Source: Laguncularia racemosa (lineage: Eukaryota > Streptophyta > Magnoliopsida > Myrtales > Combretaceae). Taken from it: DNA of 64,000 bases. Location: NCBI GenBank assembly GCA_037954665.1, contig JBBMOL010000139.1, forward strand, positions 1,096,232 through 1,160,231, read 5' to 3'. The notes below the pieces were generated by a model, which searched no databases, was not told the DNA's origin, and saw only the letters and a list, made by a program, of their open reading frames with translations. Positions 11,658 through 21,300 of this stretch are shown one piece after another. Positions within the stretch are counted from its first letter, which is position 1. Each line of letters begins with the position of its first letter. The position numbers and the translations under genes were made by a program.

Positions 11658-11804
11658 TATATACTGTATATTGCTAACAAGATTAGGAAAAATAGGACTG
11701 TATATCTTATTCTTAACCTATTCTAATTATCTTGAGATTTCTATATTAAAAAAAAAAATTCCTAAATAAAAAATTTCCTAATTTAATGCCATGGTCTTCT
11801 AACA
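11658..11804 (-). repeat. 5' LTR of copia-3, outer part
   Basis: Continues the LTR interrupted at 6578 and matches 1650-1799 of the 3' LTR. It ends TTCTAACA followed by CTCCA. Confidence 0.85.
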
Positions 11805-11983
11805 CTCCAAAACCCTTATTACTTGTTATATTTACAAAGACACACCCCACTATTACTACTACTATTATGCTGCCACTGTTACCCCTTATTTATTTTCAAA
11901 AGTACCCCCTGACTCCTCACTTTCCATTCCCGCACTGTTTAATTGCTGTACTAGTATAAACCTTCAATGTAGGAGGTCTATCA
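11805..11983 (-). other. 5' end of the gypsy-type remnant
   Basis: On the minus strand it begins TGATAGACCTCC, TG as an LTR would, and runs into copia-3. With 1363-1592 it forms the region upstream of the gag remnant. It may be LTR plus leader, but no second copy exists in the window to prove the LTR. Confidence 0.4.
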
Positions 11984-12267
11984 TACATTTACTCTTTTTC
12001 TGACATCTATCGTAACTGTAATGTAGCCTATTTCAAATAAAATAACTGTCAACAACTTCCCTAGACACAAAGACAGCACCCACTGATAACAACACTGCAC
12101 ACAACTCACCACACGAGTACATGACTACAACAACTAATAAATGACAGCATACAGAAATTGCAAACACAACATTATACATTCCCTGCTTTCTTATTCTTCT
12201 TGTCTGAGCACATTTCCTCAACAGGAGTGATTTCATGTTCTTTTTGTTGCTTGTGATATTCATGGCA
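11984..12267 (-). repeat. 3' LTR of the RPOT-carrying element, inner part
   Basis: Matches 13580-13878 of the 5' LTR (shared CACTGCACACAACTCACCACAC and AGGAGTGATTTCATGTTCTT words). It begins with the TACAT duplication and ends CATGGCA next to the polypurine tract. Confidence 0.8.
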
Positions 12268-12281
12268 TTTACTTCCCCTTG
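12268..12281 (-). other. Polypurine tract of the RPOT-carrying element
   Basis: The minus strand reads AAGGGGAAGTAAA directly before the 3' LTR (TGCCATGAAT), as expected for plus-strand priming. It helps fix the LTR boundary. Confidence 0.75.
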
Positions 12282-12282
12282 A

Positions 12283-12430
12283 ACAACCATGTGACCTCAT
12301 GCGCAATGCTGGTATTGCTGGCATGACATCTTTGAGTCTTCCCATGAAGCATTGACTGGTCAATAACCATCCAATGAACAAATGCTTTATGTTTGTGGGC
12401 AACCTGTTGCACATCCAGAATAGCCTTAGG
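12283..12430 (-). pseudogene. Gypsy integrase C-terminal remnant in the RPOT-carrying element
   Basis: The minus strand reads PKAILDVQQVAHKHKAFVHW, then after a frameshift ASWEDSKMSCQQYQH and VVQGE. Plant gypsy polyproteins end with the same pattern (P.AIL..R....LI.W.G...A.WE.......FP.F.LEDKV..QG). It shows that the piece between here and the gag start replaced the pol region of a gypsy element. It is broken by a frameshift and a stop. Confidence 0.65.
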
Positions 12431-13020
12431 CGTTGGAATGACAATTTAGGAAAGATTGCTTGAAGGTCCCCACCAAATTTTCCAGAATTGGATTTTCATA
12501 GAGTTCAACAAATTTCTTCCTTAGTATCCTATTCATTACATCCACATCGCATGCATGTGTCCAATATGAATCATGAGCTCCTACAAAGTTCAATCCAGCA
12601 TTCCTCTGCCTTTTGACTATGACTTTTTCAATATCATGCTGCAACGACAAAATCTGAAATTTTCACAAGATGCCTTCCTATTCTATGGTATGGTGGCACA
12701 ACTGGAAGTCCCATGGGAGTTGTCCACTGAACTGGTTGATTCTCATATGCAATTTTCTTTGTGCTCTTACGAAGCCAATTCATAATGCTTTGTGCAACTT
12801 CAAACATTTCCCCTCAGGCAGTTAAAGTAGTCTTTGCAGTATAACAAGAAGCACAAAATGCCAGTGATTCATCTGGATTAGCTTACCCAACAGACGGATG
12901 TCATGACTGTCTGCTTCACCAATTTCCTATTCCCTGATCAACAAACAATCTTGCATTTAATGCATCTGCAAGGATGGCAGGATCTTTCTTTGCATCCCTT
13001 AGCTTTATATTGAGTACTCT
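12431..13020 (-). pseudogene. Phage-type RNA polymerase (RPOT) C-terminal fragment captured by a retroelement
   Basis: RPOT enzymes are nuclear-encoded single-subunit polymerases that transcribe mitochondrial and plastid genes. On the minus strand three blocks match their C-terminal domain in order: RDAKKDPA, then after a shift RKLVKQTVMTSV (about 13000-12890); CASCYTAKTTLTA, GEMFEVAQSIMNWL and WTTPMGLPVVPPY (12820-12630); and, one frame over, EKVIVKRQR, NAGLNFVGAHDSYWTHACDVD and MNRILRKKFVELYENPILENL (12650-12440). Segments normally found between TSV and the Cys-rich block, and between RQR and AGLNF, are absent. That removes the conserved region around FPPNFVHSLD that holds part of the active site. 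Several frameshifts and stops; no function. Lack of introns suggests a cDNA origin. Confidence 0.8.
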
Positions 13021-13330
13021 TACTTCATCTAAGACCTTTTGGTTCTTGAAAAAATTGCTCACAACGGTTAAGCTATCCTAGAGGGCCCACCATACCATCA
13101 TATTTAAGAAAGTTATTGTCGACAACTTGGGATTAATAACTTCCCTTTCCGATCTCTCTTTGCTGTCTTCACCATTCCCCTCTCATTCATGCTAGGACTG
13201 AAGACATCCCTAGAGAAACTAGCCAGTTAAACCAACAACTACTGCTTTTGGGCTTCCATTTGTGATTTGTCCTCCTTGTACAGGGCAAGAAAGTCTCTAA
13301 CTGCTGCTGCAAAGCCTTCAATTCCTCCAT
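13021..13330 (-). pseudogene. Gypsy gag N-terminal remnant fused to RPOT fragment
   Basis: It starts at an ATG (13330-13328) reading MEELKALQQQLETF, then in a neighbouring frame LALYKEDKSQMEAQKQ. It ends near 13080-13040 with words matching the gypsy gag core (KYDG, PLG-LNRCEQFF, usually YDG..DPL.WLNRCEQFF). RPOT-like sequence follows directly. Several frameshifts. The match is moderate, but position after the primer-binding site supports it. Confidence 0.6.
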
Positions 13331-13352
13331 ATAATACGGCTTTGATACTTAA
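13331..13352 (-). other. Primer-binding site of the RPOT-carrying element
   Basis: The minus strand after the 5' LTR reads TTAAGTATCAAAGCCG, close to the initiator-Met site (GGTATCAGAGCC) with a few changes. It lies about 20 bp before the gag ATG. Confidence 0.55.
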
Positions 13353-13878
13353 TGTTACAGGATCAATTTAAAATAAAGTTTTGGGTTTGTCATAGAGACA
13401 ACCCAAGATCTCTTTTTATGGTTTGTTTAAAGAGAGAACCCCATGATCTCTTTAGAATTTTAGTAATTCTAATTTTCTGGACATGATAGAACTTGCATTC
13501 ATTTTCTTTCTTTCTGATACATATATTGTGACCCCCTACTGCAGTTGGAGTAACTGCTACATCCAAACTGCCAGTACTACATTTACTCTCTTTCTGACAT
13601 CTAGCATGACTGCAATCTAGCCTTTTTCAAATAAATTAAGTGTTTAATAACGTCCCTAAATACAAGACCATTGACTAATACAACACCCACTGATCACAAC
13701 ACTGCACACAACTCACCACACAAGTACACTACAATAACTAACAAATTACAGCACATAGAAATAACAAACACTTGCAAATTAACAGTAGAGTCCCAGCTCT
13801 CTTATTCTTCTTGTCTGAATACATTTTCTTAAAAGGAGTGATTTCATGTTCTTTCTGTTGCTTGTGATATGCATAACA
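13353..13878 (-). repeat. 5' LTR of the RPOT-carrying element (uninterrupted)
   Basis: 526 bp; plus strand TGTTACAGGAT to GCATAACA. It contains in one piece both halves of the 3' LTR that are now split between 143-371 and 11984-12267, so it is the empty-site proof for the 372-11983 insertion. CTATA follows as target duplication. Confidence 0.85.
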
Positions 13879-14129
13879 CTATAAAAACTTTGTTGTCGGA
13901 TACTGTGTTAGTATTGCTCCACAGCCTCTATTTCTCTGAGGATTGTGTTGGTGATCTTAATGCTTTTCCTTTGCTGTTTGAGCAATTTTAGTATGGATTT
14001 TATGCGTTACCTATGCTAGTTATATTTGTCTAAATTATTTATGAAATTATGCAATTTCATTCATGTTGTATTATAATTATTAAAGAATTCTTAAGGTGAT
14101 AATGGCTCATTCTTTCAGGTTTCCTCAGT
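13879..14129 (+). promoter_or_regulatory. RANGAP1 5' region with probable 5' UTR intron acceptor
   Basis: AT-rich DNA ending in CATTCTTTCAG at 14108-14118 and GTTTCCTCAG, a good splice acceptor 11 bp before the ATG (a second possible AG is at 14128). Known plant RanGAP genes often have an intron in the 5' UTR, so I infer the first exon lies left of this window. If so, the intron carries the whole 13.7-kb transposon nest. Confidence 0.5.
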
Positions 14130-15749
14130 ATGGGCTCTGTCATGCAGACATTTCCCAACCGCCCTATGTCAATCAAGCTCTGGCCACCCAGCCAGAGTAC
14201 AAGGCTGATGCTTATTGAGCGAATGACAAAAAACCTTCTAACTCCGTCTGTCTTGTCCAGAAAATATGGCTTGCTGAGTAAGGATGAGGCTAGGGAAGAT
14301 GCTAAGCAGATTGAGGAATCAGCATTTGCCACTGCTAATCAGCACCATGAAAAGGAACCAGGTGGTGATGGAAGTTCAGCAGTGCAAGTTTATGCAAAAG
14401 AATCCAGTAAGCTAATGCTAGAAGTCATCAAAAGAGGCCCAAGAGTAAAAGCAGGTGAAGAGGTGGTACCATCTGAAAGTGCCATTTCTGGAAATGAGAA
14501 TTTATTTGACATTTCTGGAGGTCGACGAGCATTTATAGATGCAGATGAAGCCAAGGAGCTTCTGAGACCACTTAAGATGCCTGGAAATTCATATAAGAAA
14601 ATATGCTTCAGCAATAGAAGCTTTGGCTTTGATGCAGCTCGTGTTGCTGAACCAATTTTGAATTCTATTAAAGATAATTTGTTTGAGTTAGATCTCTCAG
14701 ACTTTATTGCAGGAAGGCCAGAGGCTGAAGCTCTTGAAGTGATGGATATGTTTTCCTTGGCATTGAATGGGTGTAAATTGAGGTATCTGAATCTTTCGAA
14801 CAATGCATTGGGTGAAAAGGGTGTCAGGGCCTTTGGAACCCTTTTAAAATCGCAGGAAAATCTGGAGGAACTTTATTTGTTGAATGATGGTATCTCAGAA
14901 GAAGCTGCACAAGCTATCTCTGAGTTGCTTCCTTCCACTGCAAAGCTTAGAGTCCTCCATTTTCACAATAACATGACTGGAGATGAGGGCGCATTTGCAA
15001 TTTCAGAGATTGTAAAACAGTCACCTGCACTAGAGGATTTCAGATGCTCTTCTATGAGGGTAGGGTCAGATGGTGGAATTGCTCTAGCTGAGGCGCTTAG
15101 AACATGTTCTCATATGAAGAAGCTTGATTTGCGTGACAATATGTTTGGTATCGAAGCTGGAGTTGCCTTGAGTAAGGCGATACCAGCATTTGCCGATCTA
15201 ACTGAGGTGTACTTAAGTTATCTTAACTTGGAGGATGAGGGGACAGAAGCTCTGTCCAGTGCTCTCAAGGCTGCTGCACCTTCCCTTGAAGTATTGGAAA
15301 TGGCAGGGAATGATATTTCTGCGAAAGGTGCTTCTTCTCTAGCAGCCTGTATTGCAACAAAGCAGTTCCTAACAAAATTAAATTTGTCTGAGAATGAGTT
15401 GAAGGATGAGGGTTGTATTGTGATTGCTAAGGCATTAGAAGAGGGTCATGGCCAGTTGACTGAGGTTGATTTAAGCACAAACTCAATTCGAAGAGCTGGA
15501 GCCAGGGTCTTGGTCCAGGCTGTTGTTCAGAAACCTGGATTTAAGATGCTAAACATCAATGGTAATTTTATCTCTGATGAAGGGATTGATGAAGTGAAGG
15601 AAATATTCAAGAACTCACTTGCTGAGCTTGGCCCTCTTGATGAGAATGACCCTGAAGGAGAAGATCTATATGATGGGGATGATGAGGAGGGTGGTCATCC
15701 TGAACTTGAAGCAAAGCTCAAGGATTTGGAAATTAGGCATGAGGAATAG
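14130..15749 (+). CDS. RANGAP1: Ran GTPase-activating protein, plant type (WPP domain plus LRRs)
   Basis: The intact 539-residue single-exon frame stimulates GTP hydrolysis by Ran, giving the Ran-GDP state outside the nucleus that drives nuclear transport. Residues 14-105 are the plant-specific WPP domain (SIKLWPPS at 14-21) that anchors the protein at the nuclear envelope and, in dividing cells, at the preprophase band and cell plate. A linker follows, then conserved KICFSNRSFG (about 160-170) and roughly ten RanGAP-type leucine-rich repeats (LDLSDF, LRYLNLSNNALGEKGVRAFG, LEELYLLNDGIS, LDLRDNMFG, LEMAGNDIS, LNLSENEL). An acidic tail (about 505-539, DENDPEGEDLYDGDDEEGG) matches the family. 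Length is close to Arabidopsis RanGAP1 (about 535). The ATG is the only one before the WPP motif. No lesions. Confidence 0.97.
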   Translation: MGSVMQTFPNRPMSIKLWPPSQSTRLMLIERMTKNLLTPSVLSRKYGLLSKDEAREDAKQIEESAFATANQHHEKEPGGDGSSAVQVYAKESSKLMLEVIKRGPRVKAGEEVVPSESAISGNENLFDISGGRRAFIDADEAKELLRPLKMPGNSYKKICFSNRSFGFDAARVAEPILNSIKDNLFELDLSDFIAGRPEAEALEVMDMFSLALNGCKLRYLNLSNNALGEKGVRAFGTLLKSQENLEELYLLNDGISEEAAQAISELLPSTAKLRVLHFHNNMTGDEGAFAISEIVKQSPALEDFRCSSMRVGSDGGIALAEALRTCSHMKKLDLRDNMFGIEAGVALSKAIPAFADLTEVYLSYLNLEDEGTEALSSALKAAAPSLEVLEMAGNDISAKGASSLAACIATKQFLTKLNLSENELKDEGCIVIAKALEEGHGQLTEVDLSTNSIRRAGARVLVQAVVQKPGFKMLNINGNFISDEGIDEVKEIFKNSLAELGPLDENDPEGEDLYDGDDEEGGHPELEAKLKDLEIRHEE

Positions 15750-16080
15750 GATGCATGTAGCTTTGGACTTGTTATTACGTAGAGAGGAGGAACACCCCTA
15801 ATTTTCCGAGGGATGCTAGTTTTAACTTCGAACGGAGGCTTTCTGTCCTCCAGATTGTGTCAAACTGTTGGACCTTTGGGACATTTATGTTTCAGTAGCT
15901 CATCTCCGAGGTGATGCATCCTGAAGATGTATGCTGTTGGCCATTGTATTTCTTTGTTCCTTTTCTTTCATTTGCAGCCGTGTGGTTACTTGATTGTATG
16001 AAGATGGTTATCCGAGCAACTCCTTTTTTTGTTCAGGTCAGAGAAAGCTTCTGTAGTGTTATTGTACTTTTAGATTGATT
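15750..16080 (+). other. RANGAP1 3' UTR (approximate)
   Basis: T-rich transcribed-looking sequence after the stop codon with GT/T-rich stretches and no ORF. End not marked by a clear AATAAA, so the limit is an estimate. Confidence 0.4.
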
Positions 16081-17640
16081 AGGCCAAGAAGAGCCAAGAA
16101 AAATGGCTGGTAAAAACAGCTCAGCTGCTTATTAAGCTCTTTCTCTAACCTTGGGCCAGTTAAGAACTCCAATCTCATCCTTAATTATGTGAAAGAAAAT
16201 GAGGGAGATTTCGGTGCTTCGTGTTTTCTTTTGTTGCCGCCTGTGTTTCGGAGCGATTGCTTTACGTATTTTTCTGTTTCCACATGGACCTTCCTGAGGA
16301 ATTGACGAATGAGATTCATTATTTTCTTCAACCTTCTCAAAAGCACTTATTTTCTCCATATGGGGCCACGCGATTGGAGCAATGTAGAAGAAGAGTAACA
16401 TTTTTCCTTTATGAATCCTCCACATATCCAAGTGGAAGTTTTATTATTATTGAATTAAGGGAAAATTGAAGCGACACGTTTTAAAGCCTGAGGATCCAAA
16501 CCTAACACCCGAAAAGTTTTTTTTTTAGATACAGTTAGTTCTAAGTCAATCTTGATTATTTCTGTGTTAGTATAGAATTGTAATTAGTTTTTAATAGTTG
16601 ATTTATCGTCCAATTTAACTCATTTTGATCCATGAAACGTTGATTATGTCAAAAAAAAGAAAGAAAGAAACAACAACTACAACTCTATAATCAAATGATG
16701 AACCGACATCAAAAGAATTATTGTGAGTGTAAATATATGATAGTTTTTGAGGATATCGTAGCAGTTTACCCTTCAATTTAACAAACAATTGTAGGAAACG
16801 AGTACGTCATCCCTTAGGGTAGCATATTATTATACTAGTCAAACCCAGCCATGACATGTACGAGTAAGCCAGCCGCCAGCCACCTGCCACCTGCCACCAG
16901 CGATTGCATAAACCCAGCCACAACACGAACCTCTGGTTTGCTAGCAAACCTAGATCAGATCCTTGATCGTAATGGTAGCGGTGTAGTGGTGGTTCGTGTC
17001 TAGTCGCTTGGTTTGTGGATGTCATGATTCATATTTGGTTGCTTGTGTCATGTACTCCCCGATTTGTGGTCACCATAGTTCGTGGCCGGTTGTCCGATTA
17101 GTGGCCGCCATGCTCTCTAGTGGTTGGCTGTGGTGTGAAGATCTGGTAGCAGTGTTTGATCCTGTGTGTCAGTAAGCATGGTGGTGATATGGTTAGGGTT
17201 TTTAAGGGTACTTGGGGAATGATGGAAGCAATAAGAAACAAACGTCACTAATAACTTACAAGCCAAAATGGGGTAATTTCTAAGACTAGTAGTTGAAGTA
17301 GCCATTTCCTTCATTAGCAAGACCCTTGTCCCATGTGGAATTGCAATTTATTCCAAGAAAATATATAGTAATAGATATTGGAACGGAATTAGCATTTTTC
17401 TCCCACTCATAGGATGCAATTTGCCACCTCATGTTTTCAATTTTTTTTTTAAGTAAACATTTATTTTCAATGTTATTCATTTTACAGGAAGATAAAATTA
17501 TTAGGAATTTTCAATTTTATTTGCCTTTGTTCAATTGCTAACTAAAATCTCAAGATATTTTTAGACACACTATGTGTTGAAAAGAATTAAATATATTTTA
17601 TTTCATAAGGAAGAAAAAATTTTCATAATAAGTATATATA
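16081..17640. other. Intergenic DNA without recognisable genes
   Basis: Open frames here are short and show no family motif. A small cluster of CCAGCCGCCAGCCACCTGCCACC-like triplet-rich repeats lies at 16865-16900. No transposon domain seen. Confidence 0.5.
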
Positions 17641-17664
17641 TAATATAGAGATACATGCATAATA

Positions 17665-17715
17665 TAAAGAAGAAGAAAAAGAAGAAGAGAAGGAGGAGGA
17701 GAAGAGAGAGAAAAA
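17665..17715. repeat. GAA/GGA-rich simple repeat
   Basis: Purine run of AAGAAGAAGAAAAAGAAG type followed by GGAGGAGGAG and GAGAGAG. Confidence 0.85.
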
Positions 17716-17963
17716 AGCTACTAGGGTTGCACTTTTTCCCAAAGTAAACATAGAGCCCAACCCCTCCTCTCCAGCATATTCCAACATAGATGGCTATTGT
17801 AGTAAATTCATTGTTTACATTATTCTCGACAACAATACTAACTTCTAACAATGAAAGAGGTTATTCTTTTGAATGTCCCTTCCAACCATCTTCACATGCT
17901 TTTCTTGTACCAATTGCCAATATAACTCACCTTAACAAATCTCTCGCTAAGATATAAGCTAAG

Positions 17964-18223
17964 TGAGAAAATTAAAGCTTTTAATCAACAATTTGAAATC
18001 AACATTGCTATGAATATTACAGAACTTGTGAAGAAAGGTGATTGAAAATTTTATGTATTATATTAATTTAGAGTAGTTCCAGGTATTTATATGACAACTA
18101 ATGACTACTATATGTCTTAACCAACTCATATGCTCTATGTGTGTAACAAGTAAAATACAAAAGCTAAGTAATACAGTTAACCACTATTACAAACTAATAA
18201 ATATTAACTAACAAGTCTTCATA
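17964..18223 (-). repeat. 3' LTR of copia-4
   Basis: Plus strand TGAGAAAATTAAAGC to GTCTTCATA. The terminal CA is now TA. Confidence 0.8.
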
Positions 18224-18245
18224 TCTACCCCTTAACCCCCACCCA
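18224..18245 (-). other. Polypurine tract of copia-4
   Basis: The minus strand reads GGGGGTTAAGGGGTAGA next to the 3' LTR. Confidence 0.7.
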
Positions 18246-18305
18246 CTCTTGCCCTCCCTAACCTAGTGGACCCACACAAAGGCCCAACTTGGAACACACA
18301 AAAAA

Positions 18306-21300
18306 TTAATTGAGATTCAAAAATTGGCTTGGTGAGAAAATTAGTTGCTGCATTTTAGAGGGAACAAATAATGTATGTAAAAATCCATTAACAATCTGGT
18401 CTCTAGTGAAGTTAACATCAATTGATATATGCTTTGTTTTCTTATGAAGGCACAGATGATTAGCAATCATTTGTGCTACGTTATTATCTGAACACAATGG
18501 AACTAGAAGCTAAATTGATATGTGCAAATCTTTAAGCACATAAGACACCCATAGTAACTTTTTTGTAGTCGATGCCATACTTTTATATTTGGCTTTAGCC
18601 GAAGAAGTGGAAATAGTCCCTTTGCTTTTTGGTTTTCCGTGAAACAAGTGCATTCCTAAGTAAAATACAATAGCCGGTAATAGATTTCCTATAAATGGGA
18701 CATGCTCCCCAATCAGAATTTGAATACCCTAAAAGATCAAGAAAATTATCAGTTGAATAAAACAATCCAAGATTAATAGAGCCTTTAAGATATTTGAGAA
18801 CATGAAATGCTTCTCGAAGATGTTCTATACAAAGATGTGCTAAGAATTGACTAAATCTATGAATCACAAAAAAATATATCCGGTCTTGTTAATGTGAGAG
18901 ATAAAAGACATCCCACAAGTCTTCTATAAACAGTGGGATCATCAAGTAGCTTCCCAGAATTGGAAGATAATTTTAATCCTGATGGAAATGGGAATTTAAT
19001 AGGTTTTGAAGCTGTGAAACCAACATCATAAAGAATGTTTGTTATGAATTTTTTCTAAATCAATAGAATTCTTTGGGCTCAACATATTTCGATACCCAAG
19101 AAGAATTAGGCCAAACCTAAGTCTTTGATAGTAAAATCTTAATGTAAATTAGCTTTCAAAGTTGCAATGGACTTAAAGTAGGTCTCTATTATCAACATTT
19201 CGTCCACATACAAAAGAACTACTAGAAAACCAACATAATCGGAACTAGTAAACAAGCAATAATAATTTTTTGTTGTTAAAAACCTTGTTAAACCAAAAAT
19301 GTGGAAACCTCCAAGTTCCATTGATGTGAGGCTTGTTTAAGACCATACAACGATCTTAAAAGTTTACAAACTTTCCCTAAATTAGCCATATCATACCCTT
19401 GAGGAGGCAACATATGAATTTCTTCATCCATATATCCATGCAAAAACATTGTTTATATCCACTTGGTAAAGTGGCCAGTCATAAGTAGTTGCAATTGCAA
19501 TCAAGATATGGACTATTCCCAACTTTGCTACAAGAGAAAATGTATTGTGATAGTCCTTGCCTTCTATTTGAGTAAACCCCTTAGCTACTAAACGAACGTT
19601 ATATCGCTCAACACTCTTATCTATTGTATATTTAATCTTATATACCCATTTAGATCCTATAGCTTTCTTTCCTTGTGGAAAGTTTGTTGATTCCCATGTA
19701 TTGTTTTCCTTAAGGGCTTTTAGCTCCTTATTCATAGCTTCTTTCGAAAAATCATCTTGAGCCTCTTGTGAACAAAAAGTTGGTTCTTTAGATGTTAATA
19801 CATTTGCTAATGAAGCCAAATAATTAGAAGGAAGAGAGGAGAAATCATGTGAAAGCAATAAAGGATGTTTGGGTGAAGTTGAAACCATATGAAATGAAGA
19901 TGATGGAAAAACATGGTTGATCGTATGAACATAATCATCAAGCCACTTAGGTTATCTAATACTCTTATTAGAACATCTTAATGCAATTGATTCTATAGAA
20001 ATATTAGGTATGTCAATAGATATGCTAGAAGTGTTCATATTAGGTGTAGTGGTAGAAACTGATGTAACTAAATGAGGAACATTCTATTCTATTTCAAAGG
20101 TAACAAAAGTGAGATTAGAAGAAAGATCAAAAAGTTTAGAAGATGAATGTGCATCAAGCTTGCTAAAAGGAAACTGCCCTTCAAAAAATATGTCTTTGCT
20201 CATTAGAACTCTTTGAGCTTTTAAATCATACACCCAACATCCTTTTTAGTTTGATGCATAACCAAGAAAGACACATCGAATGCCTCTATCATAAAACTTG
20301 TTCTTATGATGAGAGAGATTAGCCACATAGCACAAACATCCCATAATTCTCAAGTGATCATAACAAGGAGCTTTCCCAAACAAAACTTCATAAGGAGTTT
20401 TCCAATTCAAAACAGCTATTGGAATCCTATTGATTAAGTATGTTGCTATCAACAAGCATTTGCCTTAAAACTCTTTTAGAAGATTAGCATGTAAATGCAA
20501 AGCTCTAGATGTATCAAGTAAGTGACGGTATTTTCTTTCTACTCTTCCATTTTGTTAAGGGGCATAAACCATTGTTCACTAATGAACAATGCCAAGGTTA
20601 AGAAAAAAGGTTTAACATTCATTTTAAAGGAATTCTGAAACGTTATCTATTCGGATAAATTTTGGAGTTATGTGAAAATGATTATTGACATGGGAAAGGA
20701 AAGTCTTAAGGGTGGAAGTGGTTTAGGATTTCAAACTCAACAAATAAGTCCAAATTCCTCTTTAATAGTCATCAATAATAGTGCGAAAATAATGTGCACT
20801 AGTAATTGAAGCAACATGGTATAGTCCCCACAAATCAACATGAAGCAATTCAAAACTAAAATTTGATGCATATTCACTTCTTTGAAAAGGTAAATGATGA
20901 AATTTGGCTATTTAGTACATATGACAAAAGAAATTCTTTAAATCAAATGCTCTACAACAGTTTAAATGTTCAAATTTTAAAACAAATGAATGTCTTAAGC
21001 GAGCATGTACAAGATTTAAGTTTGGAGTGGAAGTAGCTAAGGTATTACAGGAAACAAAATTAGGTTACATCCACTAAAACATTATAGCACTTAATGAAAT
21101 GAGTTTTCAACACATACAATCGTTGATGAGCCTATGCTCTTGCAATGTAAGTATTAGTTGTCGAATCTTGAAACTAACATGAAGATTTATCGATTTTAGC
21201 AATAATGGAAAGATCATCTACTATCCTATATACAAATAGTAGGTTATGTTGAAATTCTAGAACAAGAAAGACATTTCGAAGAGTTAAGGAAGAACCGAGA

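Larger units (their letters stand above)
1593..11804 (-). mobile_element. Copia-3: Ty1/copia element, interrupted by copia-2
   Basis: LTRs of about 207 bp (1593-1799; and 6514-6578 joined to 11658-11804) begin TGTCATAAAAC and end TTCTAACA. The 5-bp duplication CTCCA lies at 1588-1592 and 11805-11809. Gag, protease, integrase, reverse transcriptase and RNase H follow in copia order on the minus strand, all broken. The polypurine tract (minus TTAAGAGGGAG) abuts the 3' LTR at 1800-1811. The primer-binding site (minus TGGTATCAAACC, initiator-Met type) abuts the 5' LTR at 6513-6502. Copia-2 sits in the 5' LTR. Confidence 0.9.
372..11983 (-). mobile_element. Gypsy-type remnant (gag joined to integrase end) inserted in an LTR
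   Basis: The DNA between two TACAT copies (367-371 and 11984-11988) interrupts an LTR whose uninterrupted copy lies at 13353-13878, so the insertion is certain. On the minus strand it holds a leader (11983-11805 and 1592-1363), a decayed gypsy gag (1362-562) and, immediately after, the last part of integrase (561-457). Protease, reverse transcriptase and the integrase core are missing. I find no second LTR at the left end, so how it is bounded there is unclear. Copia-3 (1593-11804) sits inside it. Confidence 0.65.
143..13878 (-). mobile_element. Gypsy-type LTR element carrying an RPOT gene fragment (interrupted by three later elements)
   Basis: Read on the minus strand the order is: 5' LTR (13878-13353), primer-binding site, start of gag, a fragment of a phage-type RNA polymerase gene, end of integrase, polypurine tract, 3' LTR (12267-11984 joined to 371-143). 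LTRs start TGTTA and end TAACA or a close variant, and a 5-bp duplication (CTATG left, CTATA right) flanks the element. Without later insertions it is about 2.1 kb, with a 1,085-bp interior. It has no protease, reverse transcriptase or integrase core, so it must have been moved by proteins of a related element. The 3' LTR is split by the 372-11983 insertion. The structure is seen directly; the idea that it is a gene-capturing non-autonomous element is inference. Confidence 0.8.

Noticed and set aside
16132..16469. Short frames on both strands downstream of RANGAP1
   Set aside because: Opposite-strand shadows of each other without motifs. The region looks like 3' flank.
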